The position numbers and the translations under genes were made by a program. Positions 8,209-17,384 of a DNA stretch of 64,000 bases are shown here, in pieces. Origin of the DNA: Oleidesulfovibrio alaskensis DSM 16109 (GTDB taxonomy: Bacteria > Desulfobacterota > Desulfovibrionia > Desulfovibrionales > Desulfovibrionaceae); NCBI RefSeq assembly GCF_000482745.1, contig NZ_AXWQ01000007.1, positions 1 to 64,000 of the forward strand, in the 5' to 3' direction. Positions within the stretch are counted from its first letter, which is position 1. Each line of letters opens with the position of its first letter. A model generated the notes under the pieces. The model saw nothing but the letters and a program-made list of their open reading frames with translations. It was not told where the DNA came from and did no database searches.

Positions 8209-8332
8209 TTGTTCCGTGGCAAAGGAAAAAAGTTCCCTGAACTCCGCGGGGTCGCGTCGGCCCGGAATTTGCTTAACTCTTGCAGCGGCAGAAAAAAGGG
8301 AACAGGTTGCCGTTTTCGAACGGAGGGGAACC

Positions 8333-8896
8333 ATGAGCAATCATCTTGATTACGAGATCAACAAGGAACTGGGCGAGTGCTACCTGTTTATGGGTGAGCT
8401 GGATAAAGCCGAGGAATACTACCGCAAGGCTGCGGGCAGTAACGGTGTGCATCCTGACCCGTATCTGGGGCTGGCTACCATTGCCGTGCAGCGCGGGTTG
8501 TTTGACGATGCGCTGGTGCTGTACAAAAAAGCCGCCGATATCGAACCCGGCGACAAGGCACTGGCCGGCATGGGCCTGATTGAAATGGAACGCGGCGAAA
8601 ATGAACCCGCTTTCAGCCATTTCGCGCAGGCGCTGGATATGAATCCGGCCAATATGATCGCCGTGCACGGTCTGGTGCAGCTTGGCTATGTGCTGGGCCG
8701 TATCGACGATGTCATTCCCAGACTGCATGCTTTTCTTGAAGTGGACCCTGCAAAGGACGCAGTGCGCGTTTCTCTGGCGGGTTGTTATATTTCCGTCGGC
8801 CGTACAGAGGACGCCGCAGGGCAGCTTGAAGAACTGCTGCGCCGCGACCCTGCCAACACGGCCGCGCAGGAACTGTACGCCACGCTGCACCGTTAG
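8333..8896 (+). CDS. Tetratricopeptide-repeat protein
   Basis: A 187-residue soluble protein made of about five TPR helical hairpins (for example GECYLFMGELDKAEEYYRKA, GLFDDALVLYKKA and AGCYISVGRTEDAAGQLEEL). It has no signal peptide. Such proteins act as protein-interaction scaffolds and the partner cannot be read from sequence. The start at 8333 follows GGAGGGG; a longer in-frame reading from 8075 is mostly upstream leader without coding character. Divergence from the flagellar operon behind a sigma-54-like site suggests a link with motility, which is inference. Confidence 0.8.
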   Translation: MSNHLDYEINKELGECYLFMGELDKAEEYYRKAAGSNGVHPDPYLGLATIAVQRGLFDDALVLYKKAADIEPGDKALAGMGLIEMERGENEPAFSHFAQALDMNPANMIAVHGLVQLGYVLGRIDDVIPRLHAFLEVDPAKDAVRVSLAGCYISVGRTEDAAGQLEELLRRDPANTAAQELYATLHR

Positions 8897-8951
8897 CGGC
8901 GTATGGTTCTTGTTTCCGGCTTTGCCGGATGAAAAATCTCCCCTCCCCATT

Positions 8952-8999
8952 GATTTTCCGGCCCTGACGCTGGCGCAACGGGCCGGAAAATCACCTTTT
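8952..8999 (+). terminator. Intrinsic terminator after the TPR gene
   Basis: A perfect 13-bp stem GATTTTCCGGCCC / GGGCCGGAAAATC (8952-8964 with 8980-8992) encloses a 15-nt loop and is followed by ACCTTTTT. It lies 56 bp past the TPR gene stop. Confidence 0.8.
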
Positions 9000-9016
9000 T
9001 GCGGGAAGAGGAAAAT

Positions 9017-9067
9017 AAGAACAAAGCCACGCACGGGCCTATGGGCACCGTGCGTGGCTTTGTTCTT
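9017..9067 (-). terminator. Terminator of the UDP-sugar epimerase gene
   Basis: A perfect 20-bp inverted repeat (9017-9036 with 9048-9067) with an 11-nt loop. On the minus strand it is followed by TATTTTC. It ends 17 bp past the stop at 9085, and its symmetry would also stop plus-strand transcripts. Confidence 0.8.
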
Positions 9068-9084
9068 GTTATGCAGGCAGGCTG

Positions 9085-10110
9085 CTACAGGTTTGCTGCG
9101 TACCAGTCGCCGGAAATGCGCAGCCCCTGACGGACGGAAATCTGCGGATCATAGCCCAGCAGGGTGCGGGCACGGCTGATATCAGCCAGAGAGTGGCGCA
9201 CGTCGCCCGCGCGGAAATCGCGGTACTGTGCTTCTTTTTCTGACGCCTGCGGATTGTGGCGCGCCACTTCCTCGCGGATGAGGCCGTACAGTTCGGTCAG
9301 CGATGTGCGTTCTCCGAAGGCCACGTTGTATACAGTATTGGTTGCTTCGGGATCGGGAGCGGTGGCCGCCAGCAGGTTGGCCTGCACAGTGTTGTCTATG
9401 TGGCAGAAGTCGCGGCTGGTTTCGCCGTCACCGTTTATGAATACTGGCTGGTCGCGCAGCAGACCGGCAAACCACAGCGGGATGACCGCGGCATAGGCGC
9501 CTTCAGGATCCTGACGTTTGCCGAATACGTTGAAATAGCGCAGTCCGGTGCATTCCATGCCGTAGGTTCTGGCAAAGACGTCTGCATACAGTTCGTTGAC
9601 ATACTTTGTAACGGCATACGGCGAAAGCGGCCTGCCGATGCGGTCTTCCTGCTTGGGCAGGTTGGGCTCGTCACCGTAGGTCGAGCTGGAAGCGGCGTAG
9701 ACAAATCTGCGGACATCCGCATCGCGTGCGGCCACCAGCATGTTTACAAAGCCGTCGATGTTACAGGTATTGGTCAGCAGCGGGTCATCAATGGAACGCG
9801 GTACCGAACCGAGCGCAGCCTGATGCAGAACGTAGTCCGCGCCGGCGCATGCTTCGCGGCAGGTTTCCAGCGAGCGGATGTCACCTTCGATGAACCGGAA
9901 GCGGCTCCACTGTTCCGGAGTGACAGCGTCGCGCACCATGTCGAGGTTTTTTCTGTGTCCGGTCATGAAATTATCAAGACCGGTGACGGTCTGGCCGTGG
10001 CTGAGCAGGGTTTCAAGCAGGTTGGAGCCTATGAAGCCCGCCACGCCGGTTATGAGCCATGTGCGGGGAGCCTCCTGCAATTGACGGAGCAGTTCGGTAT
10101 ATCTGGACAT
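9085..10110 (-). CDS. UDP-N-acetylhexosamine 4-epimerase (WbpP/TviC-like SDR)
   Basis: A 341-residue extended short-chain dehydrogenase, the same length as WbpP, which interconverts UDP-GlcNAc and UDP-GalNAc. The N-terminal NAD loop is TGVAGFIGSN, preceded by the WbpP-like extension MSRYTELLRQL. The catalytic Ser-Tyr-Lys set appears in AASSSTYGD and SPYAVTKYVNELY, and GLRYFNVFGKRQDP is also typical. The start at 10110 is preceded by AGGAG. It neighbours a bacillosamine-type glycan locus whose PglA-like enzyme would use UDP-GalNAc, so GalNAc supply is the likely job. UDP-GlcNAcA or UDP-Gal activity cannot be excluded. Confidence 0.85.
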   Translation of the reverse strand: MSRYTELLRQLQEAPRTWLITGVAGFIGSNLLETLLSHGQTVTGLDNFMTGHRKNLDMVRDAVTPEQWSRFRFIEGDIRSLETCREACAGADYVLHQAALGSVPRSIDDPLLTNTCNIDGFVNMLVAARDADVRRFVYAASSSTYGDEPNLPKQEDRIGRPLSPYAVTKYVNELYADVFARTYGMECTGLRYFNVFGKRQDPEGAYAAVIPLWFAGLLRDQPVFINGDGETSRDFCHIDNTVQANLLAATAPDPEATNTVYNVAFGERTSLTELYGLIREEVARHNPQASEKEAQYRDFRAGDVRHSLADISRARTLLGYDPQISVRQGLRISGDWYAANL

Positions 10111-10316
10111 GCGTTGTCTCCTGTCGGACGTGTGATGTGCCGGAGTTGCGGACACCTGCCGCAGGGCGTATGCTGCGGACTCTGTTGTATCTTCCGGCTG
10201 CCTCCTTCCGCGTCCTTGAGCGCCGGAGGGAAGCACGGTCTTGTTCCGGCGACTGATACACCATTACGGGCGCTGCGTCCATTCACTGCATTTTCTGTAC
10301 TGGCGGTTGGATTATC

Positions 10317-10958
10317 ATGGATTCACTTGTTCTTTTTGGTGCGGGCGGCCACGGCAAAGTGCTGCTTGATGCGGCGCGTGCCGGCGGCGGGCGTGTGCTT
10401 TTCTGCGCGGACGATGATGCGGCACGTGCCGGAACGGTTTTCTGCGGTCTGGAAGTGAAACCGGCCGCGCAGCTGGGCAGTTTTTGCAATTGCGGCAACG
10501 TCGCACTGCTGAACGGCATCGGGTATGTGGGCGGCCGCAATGTGCGGGCACATGTCCATGCCCGCCTGACAGCCGGGGGCTGGCGTTTTGCGACGGTGTG
10601 TCATCCGGCGGCCGTCATAGCGCAGGATGCCGTGCTGGCGGATGGCGTGCAGGTGCTTGCAGGCGCTGTGGTGGCGCCGTCGGTCAGAGTGGGGGTGAAT
10701 TCCATCATTAATCACCGTGCGGTTGTCGACCATGACTGCGTGGTGGGCGAACATTGCCATGTGGCGCCCGGAGTCACGCTGTGCGGCGGGGTGCGGCTGG
10801 GCAGCGGTGTTTTTGTGGGAGCCGGAGCCACCGTTGTTCCGGGGGTCAGCATAGGCGACGGTGCGGTCATAGGCGCGGGGGCCACTGTTCTGCGCCATGT
10901 GTCCGCAGGCAGTGTGGTGGCGGGCACTCCGGCCATACCCCTTGCGGGCAACGTGTGA
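10317..10958 (+). CDS. PglD/NeuD-like sugar N/O-acetyltransferase
   Basis: A 213-residue acyltransferase. The N-terminal Rossmann-like domain (LVLFGAGGHGKVLLDAA) is typical of PglD/NeuD enzymes. The C-terminal left-handed beta-helix is made of hexapeptide repeats (VLADGVQVLAGAVVAPS through IGDGAVIGAGATVLRHV). The region INHRAVVDHDCVVGEHCHVAPG contains the catalytic His and neighbouring acidic residue seen in PglD. PglD acetylates the 4-amino group of UDP-4-amino-sugars to give UDP-diNAcBac; the linked dehydratase and aminotransferase support that. It is divergent from the epimerase gene and converges on the dehydratase gene. No strong ribosome-binding site is seen. Confidence 0.82.
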   Translation: MDSLVLFGAGGHGKVLLDAARAGGGRVLFCADDDAARAGTVFCGLEVKPAAQLGSFCNCGNVALLNGIGYVGGRNVRAHVHARLTAGGWRFATVCHPAAVIAQDAVLADGVQVLAGAVVAPSVRVGVNSIINHRAVVDHDCVVGEHCHVAPGVTLCGGVRLGSGVFVGAGATVVPGVSIGDGAVIGAGATVLRHVSAGSVVAGTPAIPLAGNV

Positions 10959-10984
10959 TATTTTTTTATATTTCATGATTATAA

Positions 10985-11018
10985 AAAAGCGGCCCCGGCG
11001 TCATGCCGGGGCCGTTTG
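10985..11018. terminator. Bidirectional terminator between the acetyltransferase and dehydratase genes
   Basis: A 10-bp GC stem CGGCCCCGGC / GCCGGGGCCG (10990-10999 with 11005-11014) with a 5-nt loop. It is flanked by six A on the left and TTTGTT on the right, so it can terminate both convergent genes. Confidence 0.85.
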
Positions 11019-11041
11019 TTGTATCTGCGGGGCAGCGAACG

Positions 11042-12991
11042 TCACGCAGGTTCCGGCCGGAGTGCGGCAGGTTCCGGCGCGCCAGACGCGCCGGTCTCTG
11101 TGTGCGTATGTTCAACTTCGGTGTATTCGGGCACCAGCACATGCAGCGCTCTGCGCACTGCTGCACCGTCGTGCGCCTGTGCTGCCTGCACGGCCTGTTG
11201 CAGGCCCTGTTCCAGAGCCTGCAGGGCGCTTTCAGATATCTGGGCGCTGTCACAGCAGCGCAGCACCATAATCTTGTCATGCTCGGTGCGCACCACGCCT
11301 TCGTCAGCGGTAATCAGCTCTTCGTACAGTTTTTCACCTTCGCGCAGACCGGTGAAGACAATGGGAATATCCACTTCGGGTTCCAGTCCGGCAAGGCGGA
11401 TAAGGTCTTTGGCCATATCTGCTATTTTGACAGGTACCCCCATATCCAGCACAAATATCTCGCCGCCCTGCGCCATGGTGCCCGCCTGCAGAATAAGCTG
11501 CGCGGCTTCGGCAATGGACATGAAGTATCGGGTTACTTCGGGATGCGTGACCGTGACGGGGCCGCCTCTGGCAATCTGGTCGAGAAACAGCGGCACAACG
11601 GAGCCGGACGACCCGACCACATTGCCGAAGCGCACGGCCATAAACCGTGTGGAACTGCCGGAGAACCTGCGCATGAGCAGTTCTGTTACCCGCTTGGAAG
11701 CCCCCATGACGTTGGTGGGGCGTACCGCCTTGTCGGTGGAGACCACCACAAAACGCTGCACTCCGGCATCGTGGGCGGCCTGCATGAGTGTCTGGGTGCC
11801 CAGAATATTGTTCTGCACGGCCTGCCACGGGTTACGCTCAAGCATGGGCACATGCTTGTACGCCGCGGCGTGGAAGACAGCCTCTGGTTTGTGTGCGGCA
11901 AATGTGGTGCGCATCAGGTGGGCATCGCGGATATTGCCCAGTACGGCCACATAGTCGTGAAAGCCGTGTACGTGTTCAAGATCCATCTGTATTTTATACA
12001 GATTGAATTCGCTGGCATCCACCAGCACCAGACGGGCGGGAGCATACCGGATAATCTGCCTGACCAGCTCTGATCCTATGGAGCCGCCGCAGCCGGTGAC
12101 CAGAATGCATTTGCCCTGCAGGTAGCGGCTGATGGCTCCGGTATCCAGTTCCACCGGCGACCGGCCCAGCAGGTCGAGGTAGTTGACCTCGCGCATGTTT
12201 TTTATGCCGCGTTTGAAATCCAGAATTTCGTTCATGGGCGGCAGTATTTTGCAGGGCAGACCCGTTTCCGAACAGGCCTGCACTATGTGGCGCACCTGCT
12301 CGGAAGAAGCTTCCGTAAGGGCGATGAGCAGTTCTTCGGCACGGGTGGAGACAATGGCTTCGGGCAGGCGGTCCAGCGTGCCCATGACGGGACGGCCGTG
12401 GATGGTTCTGCCTTTCAGGGCGGGGTTGTTGTCCACGAACCCCACGGGGAAGTAGCCCAGCGACACATCACGGTTCAGTTCGCTGACCAGCCGTTCTCCG
12501 GCTCTGCCGGCGCCGATTATGATGACCCTTCTGGCTCCCTTGCGCGCGGTGCGGCCCGTCATGGGCAGCCAGAAGCGCCCTGTCTCGCGCAGGGAGAACA
12601 GAATGCGGATACCCAGACGCGCGCCGCCGGTGAACAGAAAGGTAAGCAGAAAGTCCATGCCGAAGACGGCGCGTGAATAGCCCGCAAATCCGGTAAGGTA
12701 TGCCACCCCTGCGATGACAAGCAGGCTCTGCACGCTTGCGGCGCGCAGCAGCAGGATGGAGTCGCGCAGGCTGGTGTAGCGCCACATGCCGCGGTACATG
12801 GAAAATACCACGAACACGGCGAGCTTCATGGGCAGTACCCATGGCAGCAGTCCTTTCATGCGTTCGACATGCAGATAGGGAATGGAAAAGTCGAACCGCA
12901 GCATATAGGCGGCGTACAGCGCGGCTGCAAAGCACAGCAGGTCCACGCACATCATGATGTAGAAGTTGGCGGTGCGCAGTGCTATTCGCAT
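11042..12991 (-). CDS. Membrane UDP-GlcNAc 4,6-dehydratase (PglF/WbpM-like)
   Basis: A 649-residue polytopic enzyme. The N-terminal part has four hydrophobic helices (residues about 10-115), then a first Rossmann-like domain (VIIIGAGRAGERL), then the catalytic SDR domain with the nucleotide loop TGCGGSIGSELVRQI. The active site reads STDKAVRPTNVMGASKR, the Thr-Asp-Lys triad that replaces Ser-Tyr-Lys in PglF/WbpM dehydratases. These enzymes convert UDP-GlcNAc to UDP-4-keto-6-deoxy-GlcNAc, the first step to bacillosamine or QuiNAc. The start overlaps the aminotransferase end by 10 bp. Capsule or O-antigen use remains an alternative. Confidence 0.92.
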   Translation of the reverse strand: MRIALRTANFYIMMCVDLLCFAAALYAAYMLRFDFSIPYLHVERMKGLLPWVLPMKLAVFVVFSMYRGMWRYTSLRDSILLLRAASVQSLLVIAGVAYLTGFAGYSRAVFGMDFLLTFLFTGGARLGIRILFSLRETGRFWLPMTGRTARKGARRVIIIGAGRAGERLVSELNRDVSLGYFPVGFVDNNPALKGRTIHGRPVMGTLDRLPEAIVSTRAEELLIALTEASSEQVRHIVQACSETGLPCKILPPMNEILDFKRGIKNMREVNYLDLLGRSPVELDTGAISRYLQGKCILVTGCGGSIGSELVRQIIRYAPARLVLVDASEFNLYKIQMDLEHVHGFHDYVAVLGNIRDAHLMRTTFAAHKPEAVFHAAAYKHVPMLERNPWQAVQNNILGTQTLMQAAHDAGVQRFVVVSTDKAVRPTNVMGASKRVTELLMRRFSGSSTRFMAVRFGNVVGSSGSVVPLFLDQIARGGPVTVTHPEVTRYFMSIAEAAQLILQAGTMAQGGEIFVLDMGVPVKIADMAKDLIRLAGLEPEVDIPIVFTGLREGEKLYEELITADEGVVRTEHDKIMVLRCCDSAQISESALQALEQGLQQAVQAAQAHDGAAVRRALHVLVPEYTEVEHTHTETGASGAPEPAALRPEPA

Positions 12992-14133
12992 GGCTGTCCG
13001 TCAAGCGCGCGCAGGATGGCATCCGTTACGCGGGTCAGGTCTTGTCCGGTCATGGCGGTACCCGAAGGCAGGCACAGACCGGTGTGGAAGAGACGTTCGC
13101 TCACGCTGCCGCCGAACACCCTGCAGTCTTTGAATACCGGCTGCATGTGCATGGGTTTCCATACGGGGCGCGATTCGATGTTGCAGTCTTCCAGTGCCCG
13201 GCGCAGTCCTTCCGGCGTGCACCGGCAGCGGGCCGGATCCAGCGTTATGACCGTAAGCCAGCGCGAGCTCTGGCCGTAGGGCGCTTCAGGCATGAAGGCG
13301 ATGCCCTCGCGCGGCTCCAGAACCCTGCGGTAATGTTCGCATATGGCTCTTTTCTGGGCCACGCGCCGTGCCAGCACTTCCAGCTGACCGCACCCTATGG
13401 CGGCGCAGATGTTACTCATGCGGTAATTGTAGCCTATCTCGCTGTGTTCGTAATAGGGGGCGGGGTCGCGTGCCTGCTGGGCAAGCCAGCGGGTTTTTTC
13501 GGCCACGGCCGGATTGTCCGTGCACAGCATGCCGCCGCCGGAAGTGGTGATGATTTTATTGCCGTTGAATGAGAAGACAGAGCAGTAGCCGCCTGTGCCG
13601 GCATGACGGTTTCTGTAGCGCGCACCGGCCGATTCCGCTGCATCGATGATCAGGGGAATGCCGTGAGGGGCGCATATTTCAAGCAGCCTGTCATAGTCGG
13701 CGCATTGTCCGTACAGGTCGGTAACTATGACCGCACGGGGAATGCGACCGGCAGCTGCGTATCCGGCCACGGCTTCGGCCAGCAGGTCGGGGTTCATGTT
13801 CCATGTTTCGGTGTCGCTGTCGATGAAAACAGGCTGCGCTCCGGTGAAGGTGATGGGGCTTACGCTGCCGATGAATGTCAGTGTGGACGCCAGCACGATA
13901 TCGCCGGGACCCGTGCCCAGAGTGCGCAGGGCAAGGTGCAGGGCGGCGGTGCCGCTGCTGAGGGCGGCGCAGTGGGGAATACCGGTAAACGTACTGAAAT
14001 TGCGTTCAAAGGCATCTACCATGGGGCCGAGCGGTGCGACATAATTACTTTCAAATGCGGTATGTATGAAATCAAGCTCGCTGCCGCCCATATGCGGCGG
14101 CGAGAGGAATATGCGTTTTTGTGTCTGTGTCAT
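12982..14133 (-). CDS. PglE-like UDP-4-keto-sugar aminotransferase (DegT/DnrJ/EryC1)
   Basis: A 383-residue PLP enzyme. The Schiff-base Lys is K193 in FSFNGNKIITTSGGG, and the PLP-nitrogen Asp is D164 in LIIDAAES; the first helix is SSGTAALHLALR. The NGNK context is that of PglE, which aminates UDP-4-keto-6-deoxy-GlcNAc to UDP-4-amino-4,6-dideoxy-GlcNAc for diNAcBac. It sits between the fused transferase and the dehydratase on the same strand and is translationally coupled to the dehydratase. Confidence 0.9.
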   Translation of the reverse strand: MTQTQKRIFLSPPHMGGSELDFIHTAFESNYVAPLGPMVDAFERNFSTFTGIPHCAALSSGTAALHLALRTLGTGPGDIVLASTLTFIGSVSPITFTGAQPVFIDSDTETWNMNPDLLAEAVAGYAAAGRIPRAVIVTDLYGQCADYDRLLEICAPHGIPLIIDAAESAGARYRNRHAGTGGYCSVFSFNGNKIITTSGGGMLCTDNPAVAEKTRWLAQQARDPAPYYEHSEIGYNYRMSNICAAIGCGQLEVLARRVAQKRAICEHYRRVLEPREGIAFMPEAPYGQSSRWLTVITLDPARCRCTPEGLRRALEDCNIESRPVWKPMHMQPVFKDCRVFGGSVSERLFHTGLCLPSGTAMTGQDLTRVTDAILRALDGQPCE

Positions 14134-14424
14134 AAAATTCTCCCCTGTGAGGGTGATATGGAACGCAACAGCGGTGCTGTTATAGTCTATCAGGGCAGTT
14201 GTTACAATGCCTGTTGTAAATTATGCAGCATGTCTGAGAATGTTCTGTGCTGAGTAACAGATATGGCAGTCTGTGTGCCGTAGGAAGGTTACGGCGCGGA
14301 AGGAAGACGTGCCTGCGGCACGCTCAGGCGGGTGCGGCGCGGCATCCTGCGCAGGGCACCGGATAAAACGGCGGATATGCGGCCTGCGTAGCTGCCGGTG
14401 GCGCGGCGCCGCATGAAGCACAGG

Positions 14425-16221
14425 TTACTGTTCATGGTTGCGGCCGTATCTGGCAGAGCGTCCGTCATCGTTCCGTGCACTGCCGGTGAACGTATCCGTG
14501 GTGGCGTGCCCCTGTTTGGCCACACCTTCACGGCGGAAGACTTTTATGACGGTCATTAAGATGATGCGGATGTCAAGGCAGAGCGTGTGGTTGTCCACAT
14601 ACCATGCATCCATTTCCAGCTTGTCGTCCCAGTCCACGGCATTGCGGCCGTTGACCTGCGCCCAGCCGGTTATGCCGGGCAGTACATCCATGCGTGACGC
14701 CTGTCTGGGTGTGTACAGCGGCAGATACTGCATCAGCAGCGGCCGCGGGCCGACCAGACTCATGTCGCCCCGTATCACGTTCCACAACTCAGGCAGTTCA
14801 TCAAGCGAGCTTGCGCGCAGAAACCGGCCGAAGTCTGTCAGGCGTTCGCCGTCGGGCAGCAGGTTGCCGCGGGAGTCTCGCGCATCGGTCATGGTGCGGA
14901 ATTTGATGATGGTGAAGGGCCTGCCGTTTTTACCGGGGCGTATCTGCCGGAAGAACACGTCTCTGGACAGCTTGCGCCGCACGGCAACCGCAACGGCGGC
15001 CATGACCGGCAGCAGCAGGATGAAAGCGGGGACAGCCAGCCCGAGATCAAAGGCCCGTTTGAGCGCGGGAGGCGTCACCCTGCGCGGGCGGGGGCCGTTG
15101 GCTGCTTCGGGCAGGCGCATGGTACGGAATATGATGCGGTTCACTTCGCGTACGTCGTACCGTTCTTCGGCCATGGCGCGGCTGCGGGCGCCCATGGGCG
15201 CGATGAGCTGCGGCTGTGTGATAAATTTTTCCATGGCGGCAGCCAGTGCCGCAGTGTCACCTGCGGGTACCAGAAAGCCGTTTTCGCCGTGTTTTACGGT
15301 CTCACGGCAGCCGGGTGCATCTGTGGTGATGACAGGACGGCCGGTGCTCATGGCTTCCATGGTGGAGCGCGGAGTGCCTTCGCGGTGAGAGGGCAGCACA
15401 TACACCGAGGCGCTGTGCAGCGCGGGGCGCACATCGTCCGCGGGGCCGTCATACTGCACGCCGCCTGCCGTCCAGCGGGCGATATCAGCCTCCGAGACGG
15501 AATCGGGCCCCTTGTCGTGCCAGCCCACAAGGCGGAACCGTGCCTGAGGATAACGCGGGGCGAGCATCAGTGCGGCCTCGCAGAATTCCGGCACGCCCTT
15601 GGCCCTGAGCAGCCGCGCCACCAGCAGAAATTCCACAGGGTCCTGCTGCGGCGGGCGGCAGGCATAATGGTCAAGGTTCACGCCTTCACCGTTCAGCACC
15701 ACGGCCGTGGTGCTGCGGGTCAGCTTTTCAGCGTCGAACAGGGCTTTGTCGTCCGGATTAAGAAAAAAAACGGCCTGATACCGGGGCATGACAAGAGCAT
15801 AAAGCCCCCTGACAAGCCTGTTGAGCAGTCCCCGCAGGCCCTGCCTGTGCGAAAATGCGTACCCCAGTCCGGTGATCATGCCGAAACGGCGGGGCACGCG
15901 GGCAAGCCACGCCGCCAGTCCGCCGTAGATGACCGGCTTGATGGAGCTGGTGAGCACCACATCGGGACGTTCTTCAAGAAAAGTCCACAGATAGCAAAGG
16001 AATGTGATGCAGTCGCGCAGCGGGTTCATACCGGTGCGCTTCAGCGGAACCGTCCGGTAACGCACCCCCATCTGTGCCAGTGCGTCGCGGGTTTTTTCGT
16101 CGTCTTCCGGCGCGGTGCACACCACTTCGTGACCGGCGCGCACCAGATCACGGATGAATTCGCCCCTGAAGAGCAGCAGGGCGGGAGCATAGTTGCCCGC
16201 CAGAAGGATTTTGGTTCGCAT
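14425..16221 (-). CDS. Fusion of PglA-like glycosyltransferase and PglC-like phosphoglycosyl transferase
   Basis: A 598-residue two-domain protein. Residues 1-370 form a GT-B glycosyltransferase family 4 domain, with SREGTPRS-like EX7E motif E281...E289 and a start like PglA (RTKILLAGN). Residues 387-590 form a monotopic phosphoglycosyl transferase with KRAFDLGLA and its membrane helix, FFRQIRPGKNGRPF, catalytic Asp474-Glu475 in SSLDELPEL, GPRPL and PGITGWAQVNGRNAV. PglC loads phospho-diNAcBac on undecaprenyl phosphate and PglA adds GalNAc, so this one chain may do both first membrane steps. A 291-bp gap separates it from the aminotransferase gene. Exact sugars are inferred. Confidence 0.88.
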   Translation of the reverse strand: MRTKILLAGNYAPALLLFRGEFIRDLVRAGHEVVCTAPEDDEKTRDALAQMGVRYRTVPLKRTGMNPLRDCITFLCYLWTFLEERPDVVLTSSIKPVIYGGLAAWLARVPRRFGMITGLGYAFSHRQGLRGLLNRLVRGLYALVMPRYQAVFFLNPDDKALFDAEKLTRSTTAVVLNGEGVNLDHYACRPPQQDPVEFLLVARLLRAKGVPEFCEAALMLAPRYPQARFRLVGWHDKGPDSVSEADIARWTAGGVQYDGPADDVRPALHSASVYVLPSHREGTPRSTMEAMSTGRPVITTDAPGCRETVKHGENGFLVPAGDTAALAAAMEKFITQPQLIAPMGARSRAMAEERYDVREVNRIIFRTMRLPEAANGPRPRRVTPPALKRAFDLGLAVPAFILLLPVMAAVAVAVRRKLSRDVFFRQIRPGKNGRPFTIIKFRTMTDARDSRGNLLPDGERLTDFGRFLRASSLDELPELWNVIRGDMSLVGPRPLLMQYLPLYTPRQASRMDVLPGITGWAQVNGRNAVDWDDKLEMDAWYVDNHTLCLDIRIILMTVIKVFRREGVAKQGHATTDTFTGSARNDDGRSARYGRNHEQ

Positions 16222-16237
16222 GCTGCACCATAATTGA

Positions 16238-16265
16238 GAACGCCGGACAGGACCGTCCGGCGTTC
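16238..16265 (-). terminator. Hairpin after hypE
   Basis: A perfect 11-bp stem GAACGCCGGAC / GTCCGGCGTTC with a 6-nt loop, lying 93 bp past the hypE stop and 17 bp before the next gene start. The flanking minus-strand sequence CAATTATGG is only weakly T-rich, so it may be a weak or factor-assisted terminator. Confidence 0.55.
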
Positions 16266-16357
16266 TGTAAATTGTTTATGTCGTGCCGACGGCACCGCCT
16301 GTACACATCAAAAAAGGCGGTACGTCAACAGGTGCCGGGGTGCACCGCAGACGGCTG

Positions 16358-17380
16358 TCAGCAGATGCGGGGCAGCTGTTCGCCCTCCAGCATGTTCAGC
16401 AGTCTGTGGCCGCCCAGCGGGGTCTGCATCACCACCTGACCGGCTTTGCCCGGGCCGTCGCCGGGGGCAAGCACCTGTCCGATAACGGCAGCGTCGCCGC
16501 CGAACTGGGTCTGGCGCATGATTTCCAGCGCCTGCTGTGCTTTATCGGCGGGCAGTATGCAGATGAGTTTTCCTTCGTTGGCCAGATACAGCGGGTCGAG
16601 ACCGAGAAACGAGCACCCGCTGCGTACCGATTCGCGCACGGGGATATCCTCTTCGCGAATGGTGAAGACCATGCCGGACTGCGCGGCGATTTCGTTGAGT
16701 GTGGTGGCCAGCCCCCCGCGGGTGGGGTCGCGCAGCACATGTATGCTGCCTGTTTCGTATGTCAGCCGCTCGACCATGCGCGCCAGCGGTGCGGAGTCGC
16801 TGGCCACGTCGGTGGCAAAGGAAAGGCCTTCGCGGTGCGAAAGGATGGTCAGTCCGTGGTCACCCATGGTGCCCGAAACCAGTATGACGTCTCCGGGGCG
16901 GGCTTTGTCGCCGGCAGGGGCGGGGTCGGCGATTATCTCGCCCACGCCCGTGGTGTTGATAAAAATTTTATCCACGCAGCCGCGGGGAACAACCTTTGTG
17001 TCGCCGGTAACGATAAGTACGCCGGATTCGCGCGCGGCAAGCCCCATGGAAGTGACAATGCGTTCCAGTGTTTCCATGGGCAGACCTTCTTCCAGAATGA
17101 AGCCGCAGCTGAGGTATGCCGGACGCGCGCCCATCATGGCCACGTCGTTGACTGTGCCGTGCACGGCCAGTGTGCCTATGTCTCCGCCGGGAAAAAACAG
17201 CGGGTCAACGGTATAGCTGTCTGTGGACATGGCCACGGGGCCGCGGATGTCCAGCACGGCACCGTCGTTCATGGCCGTCAGATAGGGGTTGTCAAAATGC
17301 TTGAAGAACAGCTCGGCGATAAGCCTCTGCGAGGCGCGGCCGCCGCTTCCGTAATCGAGCAGCAGAGTTTCTGCAGTCAT
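16358..17380 (-). CDS. hypE: HypE, [NiFe]-hydrogenase maturation carbamoyl dehydratase
   Basis: A 340-residue ATP-dependent enzyme of the PurM/SelD fold. It dehydrates the carbamoyl group on its C-terminal Cys to thiocyanate, the CN source for the Fe centre of [NiFe]-hydrogenases. The protein ends with Pro-Arg-Ile-Cys, the required C-terminal motif. DYGSGGRASQRLI at the N-terminus, VSTDSYTVDPLFFPGGDIG and RDPTRGGLATTLNEIA are also typical. The start at 17380 lies 4 bp after the hypD stop and matches the family N-terminus; the longer reading from 17524 lies inside hypD. Confidence 0.95.
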   Translation of the reverse strand: MTAETLLLDYGSGGRASQRLIAELFFKHFDNPYLTAMNDGAVLDIRGPVAMSTDSYTVDPLFFPGGDIGTLAVHGTVNDVAMMGARPAYLSCGFILEEGLPMETLERIVTSMGLAARESGVLIVTGDTKVVPRGCVDKIFINTTGVGEIIADPAPAGDKARPGDVILVSGTMGDHGLTILSHREGLSFATDVASDSAPLARMVERLTYETGSIHVLRDPTRGGLATTLNEIAAQSGMVFTIREEDIPVRESVRSGCSFLGLDPLYLANEGKLICILPADKAQQALEIMRQTQFGGDAAVIGQVLAPGDGPGKAGQVVMQTPLGGHRLLNMLEGEQLPRIC

Positions 17381-17384
17381 GGGG

